Source of the DNA: Aristolochia californica
Taxonomy: Eukaryota > Streptophyta > Magnoliopsida > Piperales > Aristolochiaceae
Assembly: GCA_029961685.1 (NCBI GenBank)
Contig: JARWKL010000001.1
Coordinates: 61,057,314 to 61,121,313 of the forward strand
Reading direction: 5' to 3'
Length of the DNA stretch: 64,000 bases
The position numbers and the translations under genes were made by a program. Shown in pieces: positions 1 through 10,665 of the stretch. Position 1 is the stretch's first letter; every line of letters begins with the position of its first letter. A model generated the notes under the pieces. That model ran no database searches. It saw nothing but the letters and a program-made list of their open reading frames with translations, and was not told where the DNA came from.

Positions 1-664
1 GACAAGATGGATTCTCTATGTAATATAATAGTTCGAAGAGAGAATTGAATGTTAAGCATAAAAATACCTACTTAGCAAGCATTATGATCAAATAACTTTC
101 TTAGGTCTACTAATTCAACCTCTGCAAAAATTTAAGAACAAAAAGACTTTCATATATAACTAATGCTCAAATTTTCCAACTAGAAATTTCATCATATATG
201 CATTAGTTTTTTTTTTTTTTTTTGAGTAAAATGTGTAAAATCATATATGCATTAGTGATAACAGAATGTTGGAACTTGTGATCCTGATAGCACATCTGTA
301 ACATTGGAAAGTATCAATTTTCACAAAATGGCTTTTCTAGACTATATAACAAAGAAGAAGACATTGAAACAGAAGTATCACATCTTTAAACTGTTTACTG
401 CATCCCCAAATGCCCTGGATAAGTCAACAAGATAATTTAATTCTCAACTTTCATGGTGTTTGTATAAATCAGACTTTGCACTCCATAGCAGAATACTTCA
501 ATATATCTTTTCCTTATTTAAGAGATAGCACACCAAATTAGCAATTTGCCAAATCCAAATGCATAGTCATTCACCAAAACCTAAAAAGAAATGTTTACTG
601 ACATAAAAGCAAGCGGTTTGATACAATGTGACAACTTAATTCTGTCCAAGTCACAAATACACAC

Positions 665-3011
665 CTCAGCTTCAGGGAGGGTACTTAGACCACGATCATT
701 TCTTTCATCCAATATTCCACCACCCATCATATTCCGGGTCTCTTCTCTGATCAATACAAGTCTAGCAAGTAGCTTTCTATCAGGAACAGCAGGCCTTGCT
801 TCCATTGTCTGCAATGGCATAAACACATTTCATAAGACAGAAACAAGGACCAAATACTTTTTTACACCACCTAATATTTACATGTTTCCCAGAGAAAATT
901 GGCTGGTACAGAAAGTACATACAATAAGACCAAAACCTTCAAATAGGCTACCAAAGTCCAAATATGAAAGAAATAAAACCCTAAAAAGCAAATGTATATG
1001 TATACTCTTCCTTGAAGGGAAGATATGTTACACAAATGAGGTAGATTCACCAGATCAGGCTAAATTGTAAGAAAGATCCTTCTAGATTTGTCTCCACTCT
1101 ATAAAATGAATTCAGCAATGTATCCCAAGAATATGAGGGTAACTAGTTTCCAGTATACAGGTCTGTTGCAAGAAAATAGAAAAAATAACAATAGTAACTT
1201 TCTTCTTTAGGTACATGTCAATAAAAATTATAATTTTTTACTTCAGATATGTACCTATCCAGTATATTATGCTTCTCCTCTCGATAATATTGTCTCTTGT
1301 GGACCTTTTATGGCTACAATAATCAATAAGACCAAGGACCATGTGAAGTTGGAGACCCTCTGATACTCAGAGACTATTTACTGAAGCTTTAGATTACAGA
1401 TTAGGGTATCACAGACTGACTGTATTCATCAATGTCTGTGAATGTCATCAGACACTATTCCCAATCTTTCCTAGCCTGTCTTGGGAAGCGCTAATTTTCC
1501 AGAAGGTGAGATTGTGGTTTCTTTCAGAGCCTCCTGTTTTTTTTTTTCCTGGGAGACCTAATAATCATTCTGTGTGCAACACAAAACAGAGAAAAGACAG
1601 GTAAAGGAGTGTAGAATATGCAAATTTTGAAAATGCCAAGAAGAAACCTCTGAAGTAAGAGAAGAAAGATAAATTTTCACCTCTAGTAAATCATCAGCCT
1701 GGTTGGCTATATCATTTAGGTTTGCCCCTGGAAGCTGAACCTTGGCACCATTTTCACCAGTAAACACACCACCACCTGCAGCTACCCGTCGTAACAGTTC
1801 ATGTCTGCTCTCTTTCTTAGGGGTCCGGCAGAGCAGCCCTATCACTTGGACCTATAGGGATAAAACCAAAACGACCATTTTTAAGATCAATACTACTCTT
1901 CCATGGTTGATTGGTTGAAGCTTCCTTCTTTTTGCGATGAAGACTCACATGAGGGGGACATTTTTTTGTAAGATGTGACAATACCGTCTCCTTGATAACC
2001 TCCAAGAGTGATTTTCGCTGTACATAGAAAATATCAATTTAAGAGGCATGAAATGAAGATGCGGATTGGGTTTAATTATTACCCAGCACACATTCTGCTG
2101 AGATAAAATTAACCAGCACCACCTAAGTTAGAGTAGAGAGTTGATCAGTATATATGCTCAGTGTATCAGAAGCACGAGCTGCCATCTCTACATTATCAAG
2201 ACATCTTTAAAACTACAATAGAGGGGAAGGTCAATAAGAGGAAAGGAACTAATACCTGATCATCATCATCTTTTTCCGCAAGCCGGATCATGTAATCTAA
2301 AGCCATCATAAACCCAGACTCCATTTGATCAACTCTCTTCCCAATCACACCTTGGGCAACTAACTCGACAGCTGCAGACTCCGACGTTTCATCCATCTTC
2401 ATATCTTCCAGCTGCAGCCAACATGCTTGCATTTATGTCAACGAAAACGAAGAAATTGTACAACTCCAATAACTAAGAGCAAATTTAACTTCAAGATGCC
2501 AGTAATGCAACAACCGCTGACTGTAATACAGATGACACTTAAAGAGTCCAAAGTATAAAGCCGTACAGGAATTTCTAAGGTGAGAGAGGGAAAAGAACAT
2601 AGAAACCGCAAACAATAATAACATTGAACTACATAACCCCTTTACGACGCACTTGTGAACTTTCTGCTTAAACCTACTGCTTACCAGCTTGATCATTTCC
2701 TGTAGGACTGAAGTAACCTGTTCGCCACCTTTGAGAATAGCTTCGTATTGAGAAGAATCCCATTTTTCATCCGCTTGTTCGTCTGCCCAGGAGAACTGGG
2801 TCTTTGCGGAGAAATCTGCGTCCGGAAAGCCGCCTCCGACCTCGTACGAAGAAGAAGGAGCGACTCTTCGGACTTTGAGCTGCTGTTGCTGCGGCGTAGA
2901 AAAAAGAAGGGCCCTATTAGGACCATAAGAGGAAGGGACTGAAACACTTTTCGAGGAAGCGGAAGATGAAATGAAGGGAGAAGAGGGAAAGAAGAGATTT
3001 GGCGCCGCCAT
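665..3011 (-). CDS. Conserved chloroplast-targeted protein, 3' exons outside window (partial)
   Basis: Five exons on the minus strand, all joined in phase 0: 2685-3011, 2256-2411, 1949-2017, 1681-1851 and 665-808, giving 289 codons with GT donors and AG acceptors at each junction. The ATG at 3009-3011 is chosen because the next upstream in-frame start-like codon is TTG. The first ~50 residues are rich in Ser, Pro and basic residues, as in a plastid transit peptide. The body is soluble, with a stretch around VELVAQGVIGKRVDQ, then LSHLTKKCPPH, LLRRVAAGGG and GGGILDERNDRGLS. The last visible exon ends in phase 0 with no stop, so more exons must lie left of the window; 1-664 looks like intron. 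From memory it resembles the plant-specific plastid family annotated 'seed maturation-like' (At5g14970 type), but this name is tentative. Biochemical function is unknown. Confidence 0.8.
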
Positions 3012-3442
3012 TTTTTGCTTGAATGAAAGAGCCAAATGCTACTGTAACGGATGACGGGACGAGAAAATTAGATACGAGATATCCCCGTTTGATATTAAAA
3101 AATTCCCGGGAAAAAAAGTGAAAAGCTAATCCGCCACCACTGCTGTGAAAGCTCACAGGTCGAAGAGTGTTACTTTTATCTGATTAATAAATTTTGTTGC
3201 CATTTATTGAATAAAATAAAAAATAAACAAAAACCGATTACTTTTGAGATTTTAGGAATATAGAATAATAATTGCCATGATTATCATTTATGAGTTGTAC
3301 ATTATTTATACAAGTATAACATATATAGTATATGATTACAACTCTTAAGAATTTTGAGTTTAAGTCTACTTGGTACAAAACAGAGGACGGAGTAACACTA
3401 TTAGTAGTTAATCCATGTGGGACTATTCTCTAACACTCTCCA

Positions 3443-3600
3443 TGTAAAATTCTTTATTTTCGATGTGAAATATACATTCATAATACGTTTACATATAAGG
3501 GAACGAATCCGGTTTGAAATTAAAATTACAGATCCATTATTATCGAATCATGACCAGTTAATCTCGGATTGTAAGACCCGTTAAGTTCGGATCTTCAACA
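3443..3600 (-). repeat. Copia 3' LTR
   Basis: 158 bp from tgtaaaattc to atcttcaaca. It matches 8339-8496 along its full length with about 11 substitutions and no indels seen. Confidence 0.95.
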
Positions 3601-3612
3601 CTCCCCCTCAAG
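3601..3612 (-). other. Copia polypurine tract
   Basis: On the minus strand this reads CTTGAGGGGGAG directly upstream of the 3' LTR, the expected place for plus-strand DNA priming. The same 12-mer (plus strand ctccccctcaag) recurs at 8579-8590 and 41854-41865 beside other LTR ends. Confidence 0.85.
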
Positions 3613-3635
3613 TTGGAATATATGTTAATGATACC

Positions 3636-4265
3636 TTACTTGCCGAGTAATGCCTCAAATTGGGACAAACTCAACGCCTTAGTAAATAAGTCTGTAGTTT
3701 GGTCGTTGGTTCGTATGTGGGCTGTCTTAATCATCTCTGCTTGAATCTTTTCATGAACTAAGTGACAATCGATTTCGATGTGCTTGGTTCGCTCATGGAA
3801 GACCGGATTTGAAGCGATGTGTAGAGCAGCTTGGTTGTCACAATACAACACGGCTGGTTGAGTATGTGTGATTTTCAAGTCTTTCAAAATGTTTTTTATC
3901 CAAGTAATTTTGCAATATGTAGCAGTCATGGAACGATACTCTGCCTCGGCAGTTGATCGAGCCACCGTTGTTTGCTTCTTTGTTTTCCACGAAATGGGTG
4001 ATTGTCTAAGAAATATACAATACCCTATTACTGACCTTCTTGTGTCCCTGCAACGAGCCCAATCTGCATCGCAAAATGCATTTAATTGGAGTGTACTTGT
4101 AGAAGATAATAGAATACCCTGTCCTGGAGTTTGTTTCAGGTATCGAAGAACTCTATGTGTTGCCTGAAGGTGTGGTGTACGTGGTTTTTCCATAAATTGG
4201 CTTAGAACATGGACAACATAGACCATATCTGGCCTAGTGATGGTCAAGTAGATCAATCTTCCCAC
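3636..4265 (-). pseudogene. Copia RNase H domain remnant
   Basis: A 209-codon open frame with copia RNase H landmarks: [11 protein letters not shown], the metal-binding CDADWA block, the [20 protein letters not shown] segment, [20 protein letters not shown], and DLFTKAL near the C-terminus. It is the best preserved part of the element. It is separated from the upstream reverse transcriptase segment (4311-4550) by an in-frame break near 4266-4310. In the family this activity removes the RNA strand from the RNA:DNA hybrid during reverse transcription. Here it is a disconnected fragment and is not expected to act alone. Confidence 0.9.
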
Positions 4266-4310
4266 AAAACGCCTGTATGATGAAGGATCATTTAGGAGTT
4301 CACCATCGGA

Positions 4311-5475
4311 TTATGTAAGAGCCAAATTTTGCTCCATTGGGAACCTCGTAGGTTTTGCTCCTAGAAATCCAGCATCTTCTAATATCTCCAATGCATATTT
4401 TTTTTGGGAGAGGGTAATCCCCTTTGAAGACCTTGCTACTTTTATACCCAAGAAGTATTTGAGCTGACCAAGATCCTTAAGTTTGTACTGCTTGGATAAT
4501 AACTGTTTCACATCTTCAATATGTTGCAGATTGTTACCTGCCAAAATCACATCATCAACGTATACAAGTATTGCTGTAAAACTACCTTTGTGGGATTGGA
4601 CGAATAAAGAATAATATGCCTTTGACTAATGAAACCCAGTAATCTTGAGGGCTGTGGAAAACTTCAAAACCACTGTCTAGAAGTTTGTTTCAAGTCGTAT
4701 AGGGACTTGTTTAGTTTGCACACTCGAGTCTCCCCCTTTCATCCAAAACCAGGTGGTAGTGACATGTAAACATCTTCATCAAGATCACCATGTAAGAACG
4801 CATTGTTAACATCGAGTTGGTGAAGATGTCATCCTTGAATAGCAGAAACACTGAGTAGGACACGGACAGTAACCAGCTTGGCAACTAGGGTGAACGTCTC
4901 TTGATAGTCAAGTCCTTCAATCTGGTTGTATCCTTTGGCGACTAGGCGAGCTTTGTAACGCTCAACGGTGCCATCAGATTTGAGCTTGACTTTATATACC
5001 CATTTACATCCAATGGGTTTCTTGCCAGGTGGAAGAGATGTGAGCGTCCATGGTGGTTAGCCTGGAGGGCTTGAATTTCATCATGCATTGCTTGACACCA
5101 TTTAGGATCCTTCATGGCCTGTAAGAAACTAGTTGGTTCTTGTGTAATGGTTAATGAAGTGGTAAAAAATTTATGAGATGGGGATAACTGGGCATAAGAA
5201 AAAACGTGAGAGAGGTCATAAGGTGTACCTGATGTGGTGACCACGTTGGAGGCAGAAGATTGTTCAGGTCGTGACGGTAGGGTCGCTTCCACATGAAAAT
5301 CTTGAAGGAAACTGGTTCGCTTAATGGGCCTGGTAGAGAGGCGACGAGTAGGAGGTGGTAGGGTAGTAGGAGAAGGTATTTGGGGGGAAAAATATATGAT
5401 CAACATGGGAAATGTCAAGATTTGGTGACGGAGGAGGTGTGTCTGATAAAAGTATGTCTGGTAGAGGGTCATCAT
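4311..5475 (-). pseudogene. Copia reverse transcriptase region, broken
   Basis: The segment at 4311-4550 shows QYKLKDLGQLKYFLGIKVARS and ITLSQKKYALEILEDAGFLG (each only partly quoted here), which belong to the copia reverse transcriptase palm/thumb. Upstream, 4942-5475 holds the linker before RT, with FLQAMKDPKWCQAMHDEI, the usual entry to the domain. Frame breaks and stops lie between these pieces, for example around 4550-4940. Copia RT copies the element RNA from a tRNA primer in cytoplasmic particles; this copy cannot do so. Confidence 0.85.
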
Positions 5476-5565
5476 AAATAGCAGACATTATAGGAGGAAA
5501 CATGAGACTCTTATTTGCAGCGGAAAAATGTTTAAGAGGGAATTCATTTTCAAATAAGGTAACAT

Positions 5566-6105
5566 CTAGGGAGATAATACTTTATTGAGTTGGAGATCAT
5601 AAACCCTATATCCCCTTTTTCCATAAGGGTACCCAATAAAAATACAACAGATGGCACGTGCATCAAATTTGGATGGTTTGTGGGCGTGAGAAGAGGCAAA
5701 ACATAAACATCCAAAAACTTGTAAATGAGAGTAAGTGGGGATAATATGAAATAACTGTTCATAAGGTGTTTTACGTTGCAAGATTGGGGTAGATGTCCGA
5801 TTTATGAGATAAACAACTGTTAAAATGGCATCTCCCCAAAATTGTTTAGGAAGGTGTGCTTAAAAAAGTAAAACTTTGGCCATGTTTAGAAGGTGTCGAT
5901 GTTTGCGTTCAGCTATCCCATTTTGTTGTGGGGTGTGAACACAACTGGTTTGGTGGATAATGCCTTTGGACAAGTAGTAAGTGGGAAGAGTGAAATCAGG
6001 GCCATTATCACTACACACAATTTTCACCTTGGAAGCAAATTGGGTTTCTACCATACTAATAAAATTAGTTAGGTGAGTTTGAGTTTCAGATTTATGACGC
6101 ATCAA
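5566..6105 (-). pseudogene. Copia integrase core remnant
   Basis: The frame at 5860-6105 contains KIVCSDNGPDF and HTPQQNGIAERKHRHLL, the DDE-type integrase core with its second Asp (SDNG) and catalytic Glu (in AERK). A second frame, 5566-5781, continues with [17 protein letters not shown] and the GYP motif of the integrase C-terminal region. The two pieces are frameshifted relative to each other near 5782-5860, so the enzyme is broken. Confidence 0.9.
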
Positions 6106-6366
6106 ATAAATCTATGTGCATCTAGTAAAGTCATCAACTATAGTAAGGAAATATCGGGCCCCAGAAATCAATGCAATATGGTAACCCCCCTAGATATCAA
6201 CATGTATTTTTTCAAAAGATGATGTACTAGAAATTGTGCTCAAAGGAAATGACAATCTAATTTGTTTAGCCAAGGGGCAAACTAGACAATTGTTTGAACT
6301 ACAAGAATTTTTATTCAAAAATGGAAACGAGACAGATACTTGATATGATGGATGTCTGAGATGTTG

Positions 6367-7260
6367 CTACCAAATACCAGATGGAGAATGTACGGAATGA
6401 CATGATGATGGTTTTGGACGATCAAGGTAGTAGAGACCCTGCCGTTCAGTTCCCGTCCCAATCATCTTCCTCGAGCGTAGGTCCTGTATGGCACAAAAAT
6501 GGGTAAGGAACACGGTGATGCAAAGAGAATGATGAAGAATCTTGCTAATAGAAATGAGGTTTAATTGGAAAATTGGGACACATAAAACATTCTGAATAAC
6601 CAAACTAGAAGAGAAAACGACTTGACCAACATGTGTGACATTAGCACGAGAACCATCTGGTAATTCCACTGTTTTGTTCGTAATAGCTCGCCAAGACGTA
6701 AGCAATGTATAACAGCAAACAATATGCTCAGTGGCACTACTATCTAGAATCCATGTGGCTTGCTTATTGGGAGAGGAGAAGTAAAATGTTTTACCTAAAA
6801 GTTCGTCGTGAGTAGAGGAATTACCCACATAATTTGCCATCGATGGCTTGTTATGACTGAGCATTTGTAATATTTGTTGGCATTGTTCCTGAGTAAAAGA
6901 AAAGGAGTTGGATATGTTCTTATTCTCTGTGGGTTTAGTGGATTCTGTAAACTTGAGTCTTCGACAGAAGTCAACGGTGTGACCCTTCAAATTGCAATAA
7001 GTGCATTTCAAATGTGCCCGACAATTTCCAACATGGTGACCATCTTTGTGACATTTTGTACAGGTGGAGGAGCCACCTTTCTTAAATGAATTTCTGACAG
7101 CGAAAGTTGCTGCCTCAGGTTGAATGATGCTCCGTTTATCAAATACATCTTTTTGTTGTTCATGTCTGAGTACTAGAGAATAAACTTTGCCAATCTTAGG
7201 CAAAGGGTCCATTGTCAATATTTGTCCACTTACGGTAGTAAAAGATTCACTTAATCCCAT
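6367..7260 (-). pseudogene. Copia gag zinc-knuckle and protease region
   Basis: A 297-codon frame. It carries a CCHC knuckle (CTKCHKDGHHVGNC) and a second knuckle-like CTYCNLKGHTVDFC, which bind element RNA. It then has an aspartic protease active-site block WILDSSATEH, where family members usually show D-S-G or D-S-A. It ends in the pre-integrase region (RQGLYYL). It is cut off from the N-terminal gag frame by a stop or frameshift near 7261-7287. Confidence 0.85.
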
Positions 7261-7287
7261 GAGAAACTTGATGATTTTCTGTGTTTC

Positions 7288-7803
7288 TCAATAGGATAGT
7301 TCCTCTTTCATAGAGCCACAATGACAGTGTGAGATAGGACAAATAGAATTTCTCTCATCCCACAGTCTTTTGAGTTTTGTAAAATATGAGCTAACAAACA
7401 TATTATTTTGTACGCAATCATGTATTTCATTCTCAATGTGAAATAATTGGACGTTGTTTACCTGAGAAAAACGGTCGCACAACTCATTCCAAATTGTTTG
7501 TGATCCATCACAATAAAATACACTTGTTGCAATATCTCTAGAGATTGAACTCAATAACCAAGTTTTGACAAGGTTATCACAACGAATCCACTGTTGTAAT
7601 TCATTGTCGGTATTGTTGTCTGGTCGTTGAAGAGATCCATCAACAAAACTAAATTTGTTTTTTACTGTGAGGGCCATAGTCATGGAATGACGCCATATGC
7701 TGTAATTATCCTCAGTGAGAAGTTGTGGTATGAGAACCAACCCAGGCTGATCTGAATGGTGAAGATACAGTGGGTGATTCGGATTAGTAAAGTTGGATGT
7801 CAT
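7288..7803 (-). pseudogene. Copia gag N-terminal region
   Basis: A 171-codon frame starting at the ATG whose first base is 7803. It has the plant copia gag signature: HHSDQPGLVLIPQLL, then NYSIWRHSMTMAL, FVDGSLQRP and the WNELCDRFSQVN segment. About 535 bp of leader separate it from the 5' LTR, which fits an untranslated packaging leader. The frame is interrupted before the zinc knuckle. Confidence 0.9.
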
Positions 7804-8326
7804 ACTAGCGATATCCTTGTTAGAAGCTGGTGTGCGTAGACTGGGACTCTGGCTTCGGCTCGGGACTTCGAGCTAGACTCCTTAGGTCCGAGTTGACTCG
7901 GCAGAAAATTGGTTCGGCTCGGCTCAATATATTGGCTCAGACCATAAAGCATTGATTTAATTCAACGCATCAAAGTGTAAATATTTCCTTCGTCTCTACC
8001 GTCTCTACAGACAGAGAGCGACGAAAAATAAACCAGTCATCGGAAGGCGCAGTAGCGGGACAATGCAAAACGTTGGAGCGCGGTTTGCAAGCGTCGTCTG
8101 CAGCAAAGGAAGGTCGGAAGGCGGTGGCGGGGATAGTGTAGTGGCCGGATCTGGGAGACCTTTGGTGGAGAATAAAAGAGCTCTTGTTGCGTCTCTTGAC
8201 GATTGGCGTAGGTTTATCTCCGTCTGTCGAACGAGGGTTTGGACCTCGACGGAAACGTCCCCGGAATCGGAAGCAGCAACGAGACAGACGGGAAAAAAAA
8301 ATAGAAAGAGCGATCTCAAGATCGTC

Positions 8327-8338
8327 GCTATGATACCA
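8327..8338 (-). other. Copia tRNA primer-binding site
   Basis: On the minus strand this reads TGGTATCATAGC directly after the 5' LTR. It matches the 3' end complement of initiator tRNA-Met (TGGTATCAGAGC) with one mismatch. Confidence 0.9.
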
Positions 8339-8496
8339 TGTAAAATTCTTTATTTCCGATGTGAAATATACATTCAGAATATATTTACATATAAGGGAAT
8401 GAATCCCGTTTGAAATTAAAATTACAGATCCGTTATTGTCGGATCATGACCAGTTAATTTCGGATCGTAAGACCCGTTAAGTTCGGATCTTCAACA
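8339..8496 (-). repeat. Copia 5' LTR
   Basis: 158 bp from tgtaaaattc to atcttcaaca, paired with the LTR at 3443-3600. Transcription of the element would start within it and run leftwards. Confidence 0.95.
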
Positions 8497-8798
8497 CTCC
8501 CAATTTAGAAAACCTCTTTCCCAACTAATAAACTTAAATATTTGTACTCACTAATCTATGTGTGACTCTTTTCTAATACTCCCCCTCAAGTGTAAGCCCT
8601 CTTTTGTGGCTCTACATGTAGATAATTTGGGTGGAGGTCCACATATAAGTACCTGCTTTGATACCATGTAGAATTTATGAATATAAAATAATAATTACTG
8701 TGATTATCATTAATCAGGTGTACACTATTTATAGAATTATAATTGAAATTGTAGAGGATTACAACTCTTAAGAGTTTGAGTTTAAGTATATATGGTAC

Positions 8799-9330
8799 TT
8801 ATATTTTGATTCTCGTCCTTATTTCTATCATACTCATCTACCATTTATTAAATAGAATAAAATCAAATAATACCTATTCTATACCTCATATTATAATGAT
8901 TTATTTATATAACTATGTCAAGAGACGTTGTTACATGATATTATACTATCTTGAAACATTATAAATATGCTATTATATTTTTTAGTATTTAAAAATTTTA
9001 TATATTTAATTCATTAATTTCTGTTATCTTTCTGTTTATTTACCTAGGAATACCCTAGAAAAGAATAGGATGAAATAAAAATAGAATATCAAAATGGTAA
9101 CCATGCCATTTATAATTTTACACTGTCTTTTTATAAATTTATAAATTTATAGATTTAATTAATAATCCCGTATCCAACGATATCTTAGATGACTTCTTAT
9201 TTACAAAAAAAATTAAAATTATTGAAATAAAAAAAATATTTTGATGATAATAAACTTTTATGTTATTGACAGCTCAATGTTACAAACTTACGATGTTGTG
9301 TCATGGCCTGGGTTGCATCGGGTCGAATGC
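8799..9330. other. AT-rich intergenic DNA, no gene seen
   Basis: Low-complexity AT-rich sequence lies between the retroelement nest and the transcribed region upstream of the PPR gene. No coding similarity is visible on either strand. Confidence 0.6.
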
Positions 9331-10665
9331 CGTCCGTTGAACCGGAATGAAGGGGAACCGGGCACAGCCTTCCTCTGCTTGCATACGTGCTCTGCCAACA
9401 AGAGCAAAACCTAGTAACCTGAGAAAAACCATTTCTTTTACTGCTTTCCGCCGAACGACTCACCTTCTCCGACCACGGTGCCGGAACGACCTTTGGTACC
9501 TCACATTCGCGGTTCAAGGTACGGTCTCTCTTTTTCTATTCCTGCTTGAATCCTGGTAAGCCTGTGCCTCCTTCGACCTCCTTCAGCCTTCTCATTAACG
9601 AGGCACTTATCGAACTGGTAAGCAGTCAGCTTATATGTCTACCTTGATCCTTCTCTCTGTGGATCATACTCTCTTCCTTTTATCTCTTATGAAATCCGAT
9701 TCTCTGGCTCTGCGAACAGTTGATCAACGACAATCCTCGTCCTCTCTCTCTCTCTCTCTCTCTTCCTCCCTCCTTCTCTCCCTTCCTCCCTTCAGCTGCC
9801 TTGTCGAGTCTGGCATCTCCTGTCCCTTGCATTGCTGCTGAGAAGAAGTTTCCCTTCTTGAATATCTATCTTTATGGTTTATTGAATTTGACTGAGTTGC
9901 TGTCTTTTTGGTGATTTAAGAACTGCTTTATGCGAGCTGGGATTGCATGCTTGCTTCCGAGCATATAATTGGTAGTTTGGTAGGGTGTTCGAGACTTTTT
10001 TTTATTAATTATGACATCCGATTTGTATCAACTGATTTATTTTATGGACTGGCACTGATAAAAAAAGGTGTTACATTGAGTTCGAATATGTAACGAGTGT
10101 ATCGTATGAAGTTGTATCTCTGTGTTGATTTTGCTTTGTGCTGTTAATAAAACGGAGTGGATGGATTGAGTATGCTTCTTTTTTTTCAGCTGCATTCTCG
10201 TTTTTATGTATGGAATATGTGCTTTATTGAATGAAATGTAAACTTCAGTTCCTTCTTTTGTGAATCTGTAGCTTTTCTCTTCTTTTTCTTTTGACTCTTT
10301 GCATTTTTCTTCTTCTTCTTCTTCTCCTTCTTCTGAATTGTGGCTTGTACTTATGCTTGATATCCCAAGAGAAGTCTGATTTGTAAAGGTTTCTCTTAGT
10401 TGATTCGATATGTGGCCCATTGGCGCAACAAAAATCTCTATTTCTTTTGTTCCTATGTATATACTCAACTGTAATTTCACATATTTCATACATCTCCTAC
10501 AAAATGATAACTAATTCTGCTATCAAAAAAATATGGTGATAATTATTATAAAAGAAAATCAATTATCACATTAGTTTTTTTACCAGTTCACTATCATTAA
10601 TTCCCCTACACTGCTGTGTGCTAATTTAGATAAAGGAGGAAGAAGAGGGATAGAATTAAAGAGAA
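9331..10665 (+). promoter_or_regulatory. Probable promoter and 5' leader of the PPR gene
   Basis: No convincing protein is seen here. A possible leader exon ends near 9514 at CAAG|GTACGG, and pyrimidine-rich DNA follows, including a (CT)n run at about 9738-9762 and CTT repeats at about 10295-10330. Such leaders are common upstream of plant housekeeping genes. The small open frames at 9347-9559 and 9635-9841 show no known motif. Without transcript data the transcription start cannot be fixed. Confidence 0.35.

Larger units (their letters stand above)
3443..8496 (-). mobile_element. Ty1-copia LTR retrotransposon, decayed but with both LTRs
   Basis: A 5.05 kb element transcribed from right to left. 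Both LTRs are 158 bp, begin TG and end CA. By eye they differ at about 11 sites (roughly 93% identity), so the insertion is old. The 5' LTR (8339-8496) is followed by an iMet primer site and the 3' LTR (3443-3600) is preceded by a polypurine tract. Flanking pentamers are ctcca (3438-3442) and ctccc (8497-8501), a target-site duplication with one mismatch. Gag, protease, integrase, reverse transcriptase and RNase H segments lie in the order typical of copia, but stops and frameshifts split the polyprotein into at least six frames, so it cannot be autonomous. Confidence 0.95.
3245..8798 (-). mobile_element. Small non-autonomous LTR retroelement (TRIM-like), interrupted by a copia insertion
   Basis: Two directly repeated 132 bp blocks, 3245-3376 and 8667-8798, are recognisably homologous; both contain the block ATTACAACTCTTAAGA. 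Immediately left of the second copy, 8655-8666 reads on the minus strand as TGGTATCAAAGC, an initiator-Met tRNA primer site. Positions 8579-8590 read on the minus strand as CTTGAGGGGGAG, a polypurine tract. Only about 64 bp separate the tract from the primer site, so there is no coding capacity. The left LTR seems to run 3245-3442 and resume at 8497-8578 after the copia insertion. The right LTR loses similarity after 8798, so its outer end is truncated or diverged. Without the inserted element the whole would be about 500 bp. Confidence 0.65.

Noticed and set aside
3868..4167. 99-codon plus-strand frame
   Set aside because: It is the antisense shadow of the copia RNase H segment.
8063..8413. 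116-codon plus-strand frame
   Set aside because: It lies over the copia leader and 5' LTR on the antisense strand; no protein motif.
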